A DNA stretch of 64,000 nt from the NCBI RefSeq assembly GCF_003112575.1, contig NZ_BEWC01000007.1:434001-498000 (forward strand), written 5' to 3'. The first letter of the stretch is position 1. Every line of letters starts with the position of its first letter. The notes below the pieces were generated by a model, which worked only from the letters and a program-made list of their open reading frames with translations, had not been told where the DNA came from and searched no databases. The stretch is from Streptomyces ardesiacus (GTDB lineage Bacteria > Actinomycetota > Actinomycetes > Streptomycetales > Streptomycetaceae). The position numbers were made by a program, and so were the translations under genes. Positions 57,476-64,000 of this stretch are shown in pieces.

Positions 57476-58196
57476 CGTCCGCCCCGCCACCGTCCCCTGG
57501 ATCGCGATGTACCACTCGGTCGGCGACTGCTCGGACGACCCGTACCGCATCACCGTCACGCCCGGCAGGCTGGACGCGCAGCTCGGCTGGCTGCGGCGGC
57601 GCGGGCTGCGCGGGGTGCCGGTCGCCGAGCTGCTGGCCGCCCGTGCCCGGGGCGCCGGCCGGGACCTGGTGGGGCTGACCTTCGACGACGGGTACGCCGA
57701 CTTCGTCGAGCACGCGCTGCCGTGCCTGCGCCGCTGGGGCTGCGGGGCGACCCTCTTCGTGCTGCCGGGGCGGCTCGGCGGCGACAACGCGTGGGACCCG
57801 CTGGGCCCGCGCAAGCCGCTGCTGAGCGCCGACGGCATCCGCCGCGCCGCCGCCGAGGGGATCGAGATCGGCTCGCACGGTCTCACCCACACCGACCTCA
57901 CCACGGCGGACGCCGCCACGCTGGCCGCCGAGACCGCCGGGAGCAGGGCGCGGCTCGCGGAGCTGACCGGCGCCCCGGTCACCGGCTTCTGCTACCCGTA
58001 CGGCACGGTCGACGCCCGCGCCGCCGACGCCGTGCGCGCCGCCGGGTACGGCTACGCCTGCGCCATCGACCCCGGCCCGCTGACCGGCCCGTACGCGCTG
58101 CCCCGCGTGCACGTGGGCCAGCGGGACACCCCCGTACGGCTGCTGTTGAAGACGCGGCTGCACCGCCTGCGCCGCCGGGCCGCGGCCGGGGTGTGA
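57432..58196 (+). CDS. Polysaccharide deacetylase (NodB/CE4 fold)
   Basis: A 254-residue enzyme that removes acetyl groups from polysaccharide amino sugars or related substrates. The CE4 motifs are DLVGLTFDDGYADF (motif 1, catalytic and metal Asp), GIEIGSHGLTHTDL (motif 2, His ligands) and TGFCYPYGTVD (motif 3). A start segment TVPWIAMYHSV precedes them. It has no signal peptide, so it may act on lipid-linked units inside the cell. It overlaps the flippase gene by 44 bases. Confidence 0.9.
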   Translation: MAVHASGFPSATTADVRPATVPWIAMYHSVGDCSDDPYRITVTPGRLDAQLGWLRRRGLRGVPVAELLAARARGAGRDLVGLTFDDGYADFVEHALPCLRRWGCGATLFVLPGRLGGDNAWDPLGPRKPLLSADGIRRAAAEGIEIGSHGLTHTDLTTADAATLAAETAGSRARLAELTGAPVTGFCYPYGTVDARAADAVRAAGYGYACAIDPGPLTGPYALPRVHVGQRDTPVRLLLKTRLHRLRRRAAAGV

Positions 58197-58197
58197 G

Positions 58198-59373
58198 GTG
58201 GCGGACGTGAAGGCCCTGCACATCATCACCGGTCTCGGGGTCGGCGGCGCCGAGCAGCAACTGCGGCTGCTGCTGCGGCACCTGCCCGTCGACTGCGACG
58301 TCGTGACCCTCACCAACCCCGGCCCGGTCGCCGAGGGCCTGCTGGCCGACGGCGTGCACGTCGTCCACCTCGGCATGACCGGCAACCGCGACCTGGCCGC
58401 GCTGCCCCGCCTGGCCCGCCTCATCCGCACCGGCGGCTACGACCTCGTGCACACCCACCTCTACCGCGCCTGCCTCTACGGCCGCGTCGCGGCCCGCCTG
58501 GCCGGGGTGCGCGCGGTCGTCGCCACCGAACACTCCCTCGGCGACTCCCAGATGGAGGGCCGCCCCCTCACCCCGGCCGTGCGGGCCCTGTACCTGGCCG
58601 GGGAACGCCTCGGCAGCGCGACGGTCGCCGTCTCCCCCACCGTCGCCGACCGGCTGCGGCGCTGGGGGGTGCCCGCGCCCCGCATCGAGGTCGTCCCCAA
58701 CGGCATCGACCTGGACCGCTTCCGTTTCGACCCGGTCCGGCGGCTGCGCACCCGGCGCCGCCTCGGCCTGCCCGAGGGCGCGTACGTCGTCGGGGGCATC
58801 GGCCGGCTGGCGGCGGCCAAGCGCTTCGACGTACTGGTCCGCGCCCTGGCCCTGCTGCCGCCGGACTGCTGGCTGCTGCTGGTCGGCGGCGGGCCCGAGG
58901 AGCACCTGCTGCGCCGCACCGCCCGCGAGGCCGGGGTCGCCGACCGCGTGCTGCTCACCGGCGAGCGCCCCTACCTGCCCGACGGCTCCCCCGGCCCCGA
59001 CCTGCCCGCGCTCACCGCCGCGATGGACGTCCTCGCCTCGCCGTCGCCGGAGGAGGCCTTCGGCCTGGCCGCCGTGGAGGGGCTCGCGTCCGGGCTGCCG
59101 GTGCTGTACGCCTCCTGCCCGGCGATCGAGGACCTGCCGCCCGGGTCCGCGCCCGGGGCACGGCGGATCGGCGGCGGCGCCGGGGAGTTCGCGCGCGCCC
59201 TCGCCGAGACCCGTGCCTCCGGCGGCCCGGTCCCCGGCACGCGCACCGCGCCCGAGGCGGCCCGGCACTACTGCGTCACCCGCAGCGCCGCCCGGCTGAT
59301 GGACGTGTACGCGACCACGCTCACGCATCCCCTGCCCCCGTCCCCGGCATCCCAGGGAGTCAGTTCCGCATGA
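58198..59373 (+). CDS. GT4-family glycosyltransferase
   Basis: A 391-residue GT-B enzyme. The start LHIITGLGVGGAEQQLRLLL has the GGAE loop of the family. DLVHTHLYRACLYGR, VVPNGIDLDRF, YVVGGIGRLAAAKRFDVLVR and EEAFGLAAVEGLASGLPVLY (E-x7-E) follow. It should add a later sugar of the repeat unit. GTG at 58198 is one base after the deacetylase stop; GTG at 58207 has a better-spaced GAGGTGG. It overlaps the Wzz-like gene (ATGA). Confidence 0.9.
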   Translation: MADVKALHIITGLGVGGAEQQLRLLLRHLPVDCDVVTLTNPGPVAEGLLADGVHVVHLGMTGNRDLAALPRLARLIRTGGYDLVHTHLYRACLYGRVAARLAGVRAVVATEHSLGDSQMEGRPLTPAVRALYLAGERLGSATVAVSPTVADRLRRWGVPAPRIEVVPNGIDLDRFRFDPVRRLRTRRRLGLPEGAYVVGGIGRLAAAKRFDVLVRALALLPPDCWLLLVGGGPEEHLLRRTAREAGVADRVLLTGERPYLPDGSPGPDLPALTAAMDVLASPSPEEAFGLAAVEGLASGLPVLYASCPAIEDLPPGSAPGARRIGGGAGEFARALAETRASGGPVPGTRTAPEAARHYCVTRSAARLMDVYATTLTHPLPPSPASQGVSSA

Positions 59374-60101
59374 CCGAGCCCCTCACCCAGTCCCCGGCCG
59401 GACCCGCGACGGCCCCCGAGCCCGCCCCGCCCGCACCCCGGGACCGCGCCCGGACCGCCCTGCGCGGCGCCGGGCGCCGCTTTCTGCGCCGCCTGCGCTC
59501 CCTGCCCGCCTGGTCCCCGCTCGCGGCCGGTGTCCTCGCGGGCGGGCTGCTCGGCACCGGGTACGGCCTGCTCGCCACCCCGCAGTACACGGCGACCAGT
59601 TACGTCGTCGCCGTCCCCGCCGAGGGGTCCGACCCCGCCTCCGCGCTGGGCTTCGCACAGGCCTACGGCCGGGTCGCCACCCAGCTCGCGGTGCTCGCGG
59701 ACGCGCAGATGTGGGCCCACGTGCCGGTGGCGACGCTGGAGCGCGGGGTGCGCACCGCGACCTCGCCGGACGCACCGATGGTCTCGGTGACGGCAACCTC
59801 CGCCGACCCGGAACAGGCCGCCGACATGGCCAACGCCGTGGCCCGCGCCCTGACCCGGCACGCGGCGGACTCCGCCGACGACACCCGCGTGGAGCTGCGC
59901 CAGTTCGCCCGGGCCACCGAGCCCGCCGAGTCGTCCTCGCCGTCCCCCGCCCTGACCGGCCTGGTGGGCGCGAGCGCGGGGGGTCTGCTGGGCGGCCTCG
60001 CCCTGCTGGTCCGGCCGCGCCGCACCGACCGGGAGCCCGGCCGTACGGCGGCGGCCGTGCCCGGACCGGCGTCGGCGGCCGACGGACGCGGGCCGCTGTG
60101 A
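59370..60101 (+). CDS. Wzz-like chain-length/co-polymerase membrane protein
   Basis: A 243-residue membrane protein with two helices, at about 48-68 (SPLAAGVLAGGLLGTGYGLL) and 195-215 (LTGLVGASAGGLLGGLALLV). The outer part between them has PQYTATSYVVAV and SVTATSADPEQAADMANAVA, which fits the Wzz/KpsE pattern. There is no attached tyrosine kinase and none in the cluster. It likely sets polymer length with the Wzy-like protein. Confidence 0.8.
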   Translation: MTEPLTQSPAGPATAPEPAPPAPRDRARTALRGAGRRFLRRLRSLPAWSPLAAGVLAGGLLGTGYGLLATPQYTATSYVVAVPAEGSDPASALGFAQAYGRVATQLAVLADAQMWAHVPVATLERGVRTATSPDAPMVSVTATSADPEQAADMANAVARALTRHAADSADDTRVELRQFARATEPAESSSPSPALTGLVGASAGGLLGGLALLVRPRRTDREPGRTAAAVPGPASAADGRGPL

Positions 60102-61246
60102 CGTACCCGGGGCAGCCTGGGCCGCGCGCGCTGCCGCCCGGACACACCGTCGAACTGGTCACCGACGAGGCCGTCTTCGCCGCGCTGGCCCCCGAGTGGG
60201 ACCGGCTGTACGGCCGGTGCGCCGCCGCCACCCCGTTCCAGAGCCACGCCTGGCTGCACTCCTGGTGGCGTTCGTACGGCCCGCCCGGCCGGCTGCGGGT
60301 GGTGCTGGCCCGCGACGGGCGTGAACTGGTCGCCGCCGCCCCGCTGATGCTCGTACGGCGCCCGGTGCCGGCGCTGGTGCCGCTGGGCGGGGCGATCTCG
60401 GACTACGGGGACGTCCTGCTGGACGACGGGCGCGGCCCGGACGCCGCCACCGCGCTCACGGCGGGGCTCGCGGCGGCGGCCCGCACCGCGCTGGTCGACC
60501 TGCGCGAGGTACGGCCGGGCGCCGCCGCCGAACGGGTCTACGCGTGCTGGCGCGGGCCCCGGCGCCGGCTGGCCGACTCCCTCTGCCTGGAACTGCCCGC
60601 CCTGCCGCTGGACGAACTGGTCGCCCGGCTGCCCTCGGCCAAGGCCCGGCAGCGGGTCCGCGCCCAGCTGCGGCGGCTGGACGCGCTCGGCGTCAAGAGC
60701 CGGCCGGTCCTGCCCGACGAGGCGGACACGGCGGTACGGCGCCTCCTCGAACTGCACCGGCTGCAGTGGCGGGGACGGCAGGTGACCGGCGAGCACCTGC
60801 GCCCCCGCTTCCGCGAGCACCTGGTGCGGGCGGCGGGGCCGATGGTGCGGTCCGGGGACGCGGTGGTCACCGAGTTCCGGATGGACGACGAGGTGGTGGC
60901 CGTGGACATGACGCTGCTGTCCCGCGGACTGGCGGGCGGCTACCTGTACGGCGCCCATCCCCTGCTGCGGGAACGGAAGGCGGACGTCGCGGTGATGCTG
61001 CTGGACGCGTGCGCCGGGTACGCCCGCGCGCCGGGGCGCTCCACGCTGAGCCTGCTGCGGGGCGACGAGCCCTACAAGCACCGCTGGCGCCCCGACCCGG
61101 TGCCGAACCAGCGGCTGCTGCTGGCCCGCCGCCGCACGGCCCCGCTGCTCGCGGCGGCCCTGTGCGACGCGGCCGCGCGGCGGCGGGGCAAGGAGCTGCT
61201 GCGTCGGGCACGGCGGAGGGAGGACGACGGTGCCGGCACCACCTGA
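60098..61246 (+). CDS. BioF2/CelD-type GNAT acyltransferase
   Basis: A 382-residue acyltransferase of the FemAB/BioF2-like GNAT group. TPFQSHAWLHSWWRSYGP at the front, LVAAAPLMLVRRPV in the middle, KARQRVRAQLRRLDALGVKS, then the acyl-CoA fold with VVTEFRMDDEVVAVDMTLLS, GGYLYGAHPLLRERKADVAV and DEPYKHRWRP. Such proteins sit in many actinobacterial polysaccharide clusters and probably acylate sugars. The GTG overlaps the previous TGA. Confidence 0.87.
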   Translation: MTYPGQPGPRALPPGHTVELVTDEAVFAALAPEWDRLYGRCAAATPFQSHAWLHSWWRSYGPPGRLRVVLARDGRELVAAAPLMLVRRPVPALVPLGGAISDYGDVLLDDGRGPDAATALTAGLAAAARTALVDLREVRPGAAAERVYACWRGPRRRLADSLCLELPALPLDELVARLPSAKARQRVRAQLRRLDALGVKSRPVLPDEADTAVRRLLELHRLQWRGRQVTGEHLRPRFREHLVRAAGPMVRSGDAVVTEFRMDDEVVAVDMTLLSRGLAGGYLYGAHPLLRERKADVAVMLLDACAGYARAPGRSTLSLLRGDEPYKHRWRPDPVPNQRLLLARRRTAPLLAAALCDAAARRRGKELLRRARRREDDGAGTT

Positions 61247-61256
61247 CCGGCACCGT
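61227..61256. terminator. Hairpin between convergent genes
   Basis: ACGGTGCCGG (61227-61236) and CCGGCACCGT (61247-61256) are perfect arms around a 10-base loop. The hairpin spans the end of the acyltransferase gene and faces the end of the hydrolase gene. Confidence 0.65.
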
Positions 61257-61277
61257 GACCACCTCCGCCGCGCACCG

Positions 61278-62474
61278 CTACTCGTTGCGCGCGTACCAGT
61301 CCAGGCGCAGGCACAGTTTCCCGCCGAGCCAGTGCTCCACCCAGTCGCCCAGCTCCAGCGGCGAGCAGTCGGCCGGGGGTTCGGGCGTGGTGGACGGCGC
61401 CGGGGGCACGGGCGGCGCGGTGGGGGTGGGGGTGGGGGTGCCCGGCTCCTCCGGTGTGTCGGTGCGGCCGTAGAGCACGGACCGGTAGACGGCGGTGGAG
61501 CGGGGATTGTCGTCGCACTGCCAGACGCCGTGCGGGCAGTAGTCGGTGACCGTGTTGTACACCGGCCGGTGCTCGTCCATCCAGGCGAGCATGCGCCGCA
61601 TGTACGTGGCGTTGTCGCCGTTGCGGAACAGTCCCCACTCCGGGTACGAGACGGGCTTGCCGTGCGCCTTGGCGAAGTCGACGTGGGCCTGGAGGCCGTA
61701 GGGCTCCTTCACCTGCTCGTCGAAGGGCATGCCGCGCGGCTGGTCGTAGGAGTCCATGCCGATGATGTCGACGGTGGAGTCCCCCGGGTAGCACTGCGTC
61801 CACGGCACGGCGTCCCGGCCGCGGCTCGGCGCGAAGTCGAACCGGAACTTCTGGCCGGGCACCGCGCGCATGGTGGTGACGATCCGGTTCCAGTACGCCT
61901 TCCAGGCCTCGGGGTCCGGGCCGCAGCGGTGGGTGTAGGTGATGCCGTTCATCTCCCAGCCCAGTACCAGCACCGTGTCCGGCACCTTGAGGGCGACGAG
62001 CCGTTCGGCGAGGGCGCGGAAGTGGTGGTCGAAGCGCCCGGCGGCGCCCTGGCGCAGCAGTGCCCGCACCTCGCCGTCACCGACGTGCTCCTCGTTGCGC
62101 TCCATCATCGGCACGTTGAGGACGAGCATCCGGTCGGCCTTGCGGGTGCGCCAGTCGGCCCACACGTCGAGGAAGCCGGGGGCGCCCTCGATGTTGCTCC
62201 AGCGGTCGCCGGGCAGATAGGTGTGGCCGACGCGCAGTTCGGCGCCGCCCAGCCAGTGGCTCAGCTCCGCCATCCGGGCCACGCCGCGCGGGCCGTAGTC
62301 CAGGTAGGCGCCGAAGGCGGGGGCGGACTGGGCGCCCGGCCCGGGCTCGGGTGCGGCCGGTTCGCCGGCGGCGACACCGGGACCCGCGGCCAGGAGCGCC
62401 GCCGTCGCGATCGCCGCCGCCGCGACGTGCGCGGTCCTCCGCCCGGACCGGGCCCGTGACTGCCGTACGGCCAT
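61278..62474 (-). CDS. Secreted GH26-like glycoside hydrolase
   Basis: A 398-residue secreted protein; AAGGAGG sets the ATG at 62474. The signal peptide includes GRRTAHVAAAAIATAALLAA. The barrel is GH26-like (beta-mannanase group): FGAYLDYGPRGVARMAELSH, the acid/base Glu in LVLGWEMNGITYTHR and the nucleophile Glu in KPVSYPEWGLFRNGDN. A Pro/Thr linker (TPTPTAPPVPPAPSTTPEPP) leads to a short C-terminal part with CSPLELGDWVEHWLGGKLC, probably disulfide-linked. It is the only minus-strand gene in the cluster and may trim or release the polymer made here. Confidence 0.86.
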   Translation of the reverse strand: MAVRQSRARSGRRTAHVAAAAIATAALLAAGPGVAAGEPAAPEPGPGAQSAPAFGAYLDYGPRGVARMAELSHWLGGAELRVGHTYLPGDRWSNIEGAPGFLDVWADWRTRKADRMLVLNVPMMERNEEHVGDGEVRALLRQGAAGRFDHHFRALAERLVALKVPDTVLVLGWEMNGITYTHRCGPDPEAWKAYWNRIVTTMRAVPGQKFRFDFAPSRGRDAVPWTQCYPGDSTVDIIGMDSYDQPRGMPFDEQVKEPYGLQAHVDFAKAHGKPVSYPEWGLFRNGDNATYMRRMLAWMDEHRPVYNTVTDYCPHGVWQCDDNPRSTAVYRSVLYGRTDTPEEPGTPTPTPTAPPVPPAPSTTPEPPADCSPLELGDWVEHWLGGKLCLRLDWYARNE

Positions 62475-62514
62475 GCCGGCCTCCTTGGTTCTGTGGTCCG
62501 GTCTGGTCTCCATT

Positions 62515-62527
62515 ACTGACACTCAGT
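62515..62527. promoter_or_regulatory. Small inverted repeat before the hydrolase gene
   Basis: ACTGA-CAC-TCAGT lies 41 bases upstream of the hydrolase start, between the divergent hydrolase and ATP-grasp genes. It is a possible operator. Confidence 0.3.
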
Positions 62528-62641
62528 CATATGAAGTGCCGTCACGCCACCGCCGTTACGGCTTTCGAGTGCGGCGATCGCCCGCTCCGGTGAATCGTCC
62601 CGGCCGTCGCTCGAACAAACCCGAATCGAAGGAAGTCTCCC

Positions 62642-63949
62642 GTGTCGCTGTTCGACACCCGGGTCCCCGCCGTCGTGCTGCGGACCGACCGGAACCCCTT
62701 TCACCACGGAACGCTGGGTGCCGTGCGTTCGCTCGGCCGCGCGGGGGTGGACGTGCACGTGGTCGCCGACTGCGCCGGCAGCCCGGTCGGCGCCTCCCGC
62801 TACCTGAGCGCGCTGCACACCCCGCCGCCGCCCGGCGCGTCCCCCGCCGAGATCGCGGTGGTGCTGCGCCGCGTCGCCGCGCGGATCGCCCGCCCCGCCG
62901 TACTGGTCCCGATGGACGACGCGTGCGCCGTGGCGGTGGGCCGGGCGCGGGCGGAACTGGCGCCCGCGTTCCTGCTGCCGGACCAGCCGGACGGGCTGGC
63001 GGAGCGCGTGGCCGACAAGGCCGAACTGGCCGGGGTGTGCGCGTCCCTGGGCCTGCCGCACCCCGAGACCGTCGTCCCGGACGGCGCGGCGCAGGCGGCG
63101 CGTGCCGCGTGGCGGCTGGGCCTGCCGGTGGTGGCGAAGTGGAGCCGGCCCTGGCTGGTGCCGCCGGGCGGCGGGCTGCGCAGCACGGTGCTGGTGCGCT
63201 CGGCGCGGGAGGCCGGGGAACTGTACGAGCGGGCCGCGGAGGCCGGCAGCCGGCTGCTGCTGCAGGCGTTCCTGCCGCCGGGGCCGGACCGGGACTGGTT
63301 CTTCCACGGGTACGCCGACCGCTCGGGCACGGTCCGGGCGGGCGGGCCCGGCCGCAAGACGCGGGCCAGGCCGCGCGGGGCCGGGCTGACGGCGGTGGGC
63401 CGCTGGGCGCCGAACCCGGCGGTGCGGGCGCTCGCGGAGCGGGTCGTGGCCGAGCTGGGTTACCGGGGCGTCCTGGACCTCGACTTCCGCCGCTGCGGCA
63501 CGACCGGCCGCTATCACCTGCTCGACTTCAACCCGCGCCCCGGCGCCCAGTTCCGCCTCTTCGCCGACACCGCGGGGCTGGACGTCGTACGGGCCCTGCA
63601 CCTGGACCTGACGCACCGGCCGCTGCCGCAGGGGGCGCCGCGGCCGGGGCGGGCGTTCGTGGTGGAGAACTACGCGCCGCTGAGCGCGCTGCGCCCGGCC
63701 CGCGAGGGCCGCGGGGGCCGGGAGCTGGCCTGGCACGCGCGGGACGACCGGGCGCCGGGCCGGGCCCTGTGGGTCCTGTGGGGCGCGCACGTGGGTTCCC
63801 GGCTGCGCGATCGGGTGCACCGGGGCCGCGCCCGCCCGGACACCGGCGTCCCGCCCCGGGCCCGCGTCGTGCGCCAGGCCGCCGCACCGGCCGCGGACCG
63901 CACCGGCGTCTGCGACCGCCCGGACGAGGACCGGGCGGGCGCCCGCTGA
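62642..63949 (+). CDS. ATP-grasp carboxylate-amine ligase-like protein
   Basis: A 435-residue cytosolic ligase. N-terminal domain VPAVVLRTDRNPFHHGTLGA, VLVPMDDACAVAVGRARAEL; ATP-grasp core with GLPVVAKWSRPW, LLLQAFLPPGPDRDWFFHGY and the metal-binding DLDFRRCGTTGRYHLLDFNP, where the Asp/Glu-Asn pattern ends in FNPRPGAQFRLF. This is the PylC/carbamoyl-phosphate-type fold that joins a carboxylate to an amine using ATP. GAAGGAAG precedes the GTG. In this cluster it may attach an amino acid to a sugar acid; that is inference. The last 80 residues are Arg/Ala-rich and poorly structured. Confidence 0.85.
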   Translation: MSLFDTRVPAVVLRTDRNPFHHGTLGAVRSLGRAGVDVHVVADCAGSPVGASRYLSALHTPPPPGASPAEIAVVLRRVAARIARPAVLVPMDDACAVAVGRARAELAPAFLLPDQPDGLAERVADKAELAGVCASLGLPHPETVVPDGAAQAARAAWRLGLPVVAKWSRPWLVPPGGGLRSTVLVRSAREAGELYERAAEAGSRLLLQAFLPPGPDRDWFFHGYADRSGTVRAGGPGRKTRARPRGAGLTAVGRWAPNPAVRALAERVVAELGYRGVLDLDFRRCGTTGRYHLLDFNPRPGAQFRLFADTAGLDVVRALHLDLTHRPLPQGAPRPGRAFVVENYAPLSALRPAREGRGGRELAWHARDDRAPGRALWVLWGAHVGSRLRDRVHRGRARPDTGVPPRARVVRQAAAPAADRTGVCDRPDEDRAGAR

Positions 63950-64000
63950 GGCACCCGCGCGGCCGTTCGTCCGGCAGCGACGACGACGCCCCCGGTGACC

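Overview
The window reads as ordinary chromosomal DNA of a Streptomyces species. It is very GC-rich, GTG and TTG starts are frequent, and it carries chaplins, a csn-type chitosan-oligosaccharide operon, a second single-strand binding protein and a tyrosinase pair. From memory, the gene order (malQ, csn operon, pknG group, ssbB, chpG, melC2/melC1, chpF) matches the S. coelicolor SCO26xx-SCO27xx region. That comparison is recalled, not computed. I saw no insertion sequence, prophage or CRISPR array.

Layout. 1-5.7 kb: a DMT exporter (cut by the left edge) divergent from a MarR regulator, a small membrane protein, malQ with a small upstream gene, the remnant of a dead methyltransferase gene, and an HNH nuclease. 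6.0-7.1 kb: an MscS-type channel. 7.2-14.2 kb: the csnR-E-F-G-H-K operon for uptake and use of glucosamine oligosaccharides, with a promoter and palindromic operator in front and a strong hairpin behind. 14.4-25.8 kb: a one-direction signalling group of GlnX-like membrane protein, GlnH-like binding protein, a TTA-containing protein of unknown function, PknG-like kinase, PP2C phosphatase, vWA protein and FHA protein. 25.8-27.3 kb: a PCMT-like methyltransferase and a group II truncated globin. 27.5-34.9 kb: an ABC exporter with two FtsX/MacB-type permeases and one ATPase. 34.9-37.7 kb: ettA, a thioesterase and an unknown protein on the minus strand.

37.9-46.4 kb: a sortase-anchored thioester-domain surface protein, ssbB, two dynamin-like GTPases, tRNA-Arg(UCU), a 2-hydroxyacid dehydrogenase and a DUF2087 regulator. 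46.5-51.0 kb: a surface and development island with two chaplins, tyrosinase with its helper, and three small secreted proteins of unknown function. 51.3-64 kb: an exopolysaccharide cluster of the Wzx/Wzy type (two GT4 glycosyltransferases, priming phosphoglycosyltransferase, polymerase, MurJ/Wzx-like flippase, deacetylase, Wzz-like protein, BioF2-type acyltransferase) with a secreted GH26-like hydrolase and an ATP-grasp ligase at its end.

The most distinctive part is the 14-26 kb signalling group. Its first two genes and the kinase match the mycobacterial GlnH-GlnX-PknG amino-acid sensing system. Here they sit with a phosphatase, a vWA protein and an FHA protein, and kinase, phosphatase and FHA protein all carry N-terminal cysteine knuckles. 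The gene between sensor and kinase holds the only in-frame TTA (bldA) codon I found in the window. Two neighbouring genes of the group are interrupted in frame by related short GC-rich elements in opposite orientation.
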